Of a stretch of DNA of 25,611 nucleotides, positions 25,609-25,611 are shown piece by piece. The DNA is from Marinomonas sp. CT5 (GTDB lineage Bacteria > Pseudomonadota > Gammaproteobacteria > Pseudomonadales > Marinomonadaceae). A model generated the notes under the pieces. It did not search any database and had not been told where the DNA came from. It saw nothing but the letters and a program-made list of their open reading frames with translations. Positions within the stretch are counted from its first letter, which is position 1. Each line of letters opens with the position of its first letter. The stretch is from the NCBI RefSeq assembly GCF_018336975.1, contig NZ_CP025572.1, forward strand, positions 4,375,450-4,401,060, written 5' to 3'. The translations under genes were made by a program, and so were the position numbers.

Positions 25609-25611
25609 TTA

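Overview
The window reads as a chromosomal segment of a marine gammaproteobacterium, most likely of the Marinomonas/Oceanospirillales type. The case is gene order and protein similarity as I recall them, not a database search. The series rplU-rpmA-cgtA-proB, rpsT, murJ, ribF-ileS-lspA-fkpB-ispH is the arrangement familiar from Pseudomonas and relatives. Base composition is moderate to AT-rich.

Layout from left to right. (1) 1-330: no protein gene; on the minus strand it holds what looks like a ribosomal RNA operon promoter, a boxA antitermination site and the 16S leader, reading off the left edge. (2) 331-6050: minus-strand operon ribF-ileS-lspA-fkpB-ispH (flavin cofactor synthesis, Ile-tRNA synthetase, lipoprotein signal peptidase, FKBP prolyl isomerase, last step of the MEP isoprenoid pathway), tightly packed with 1-4 base overlaps at the lspA, fkpB and ispH junctions. 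(3) murJ on the minus strand, then rpsT on the plus strand with a GTG start and a leader hairpin. (4) 8278-11702: minus-strand rplU-rpmA, an internal terminator, then cgtA-proB-dgkA. (5) ispB on the plus strand, divergent from rplU, each with a good sigma-70 promoter. (6) an alpha/beta hydrolase (minus), then fabA-fabB (plus) for unsaturated fatty acid synthesis. (7) two different PlsC-type acyltransferases and a large M16C zinc peptidase (minus), then a SmrA-like protein and an MgtC-family membrane protein (minus). (8) ssb with an unusually long Gln/Pro-rich linker.

From about 23,394 to the right end the character changes. An unrecognised gene with a possible helix-turn-helix and coiled coils follows the 3' remnant of a zinc-ribbon gene. 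That remnant is cut by an IS5-group insertion sequence, which ends three bases before the window does. The IS5 transposase lacks about 32 residues between the second D and the E of its DDE triad, and the bases flanking the IS do not form a target duplication. This is the accessory part of the window and holds the least explained material, perhaps the tail of a damaged mobile element upstream of ssb.

The core genes share themes: translation (rpsT, rplU, rpmA, ileS, cgtA, a nearby rRNA operon), envelope and lipids (murJ, lspA, dgkA, fabA, fabB, two acyltransferases), and isoprenoids/quinones (ispH, ispB). I found no CRISPR array or tRNA gene. I did not see a clearly new multi-gene system; the best candidate is the unknown gene pair at 23,394-24,530.
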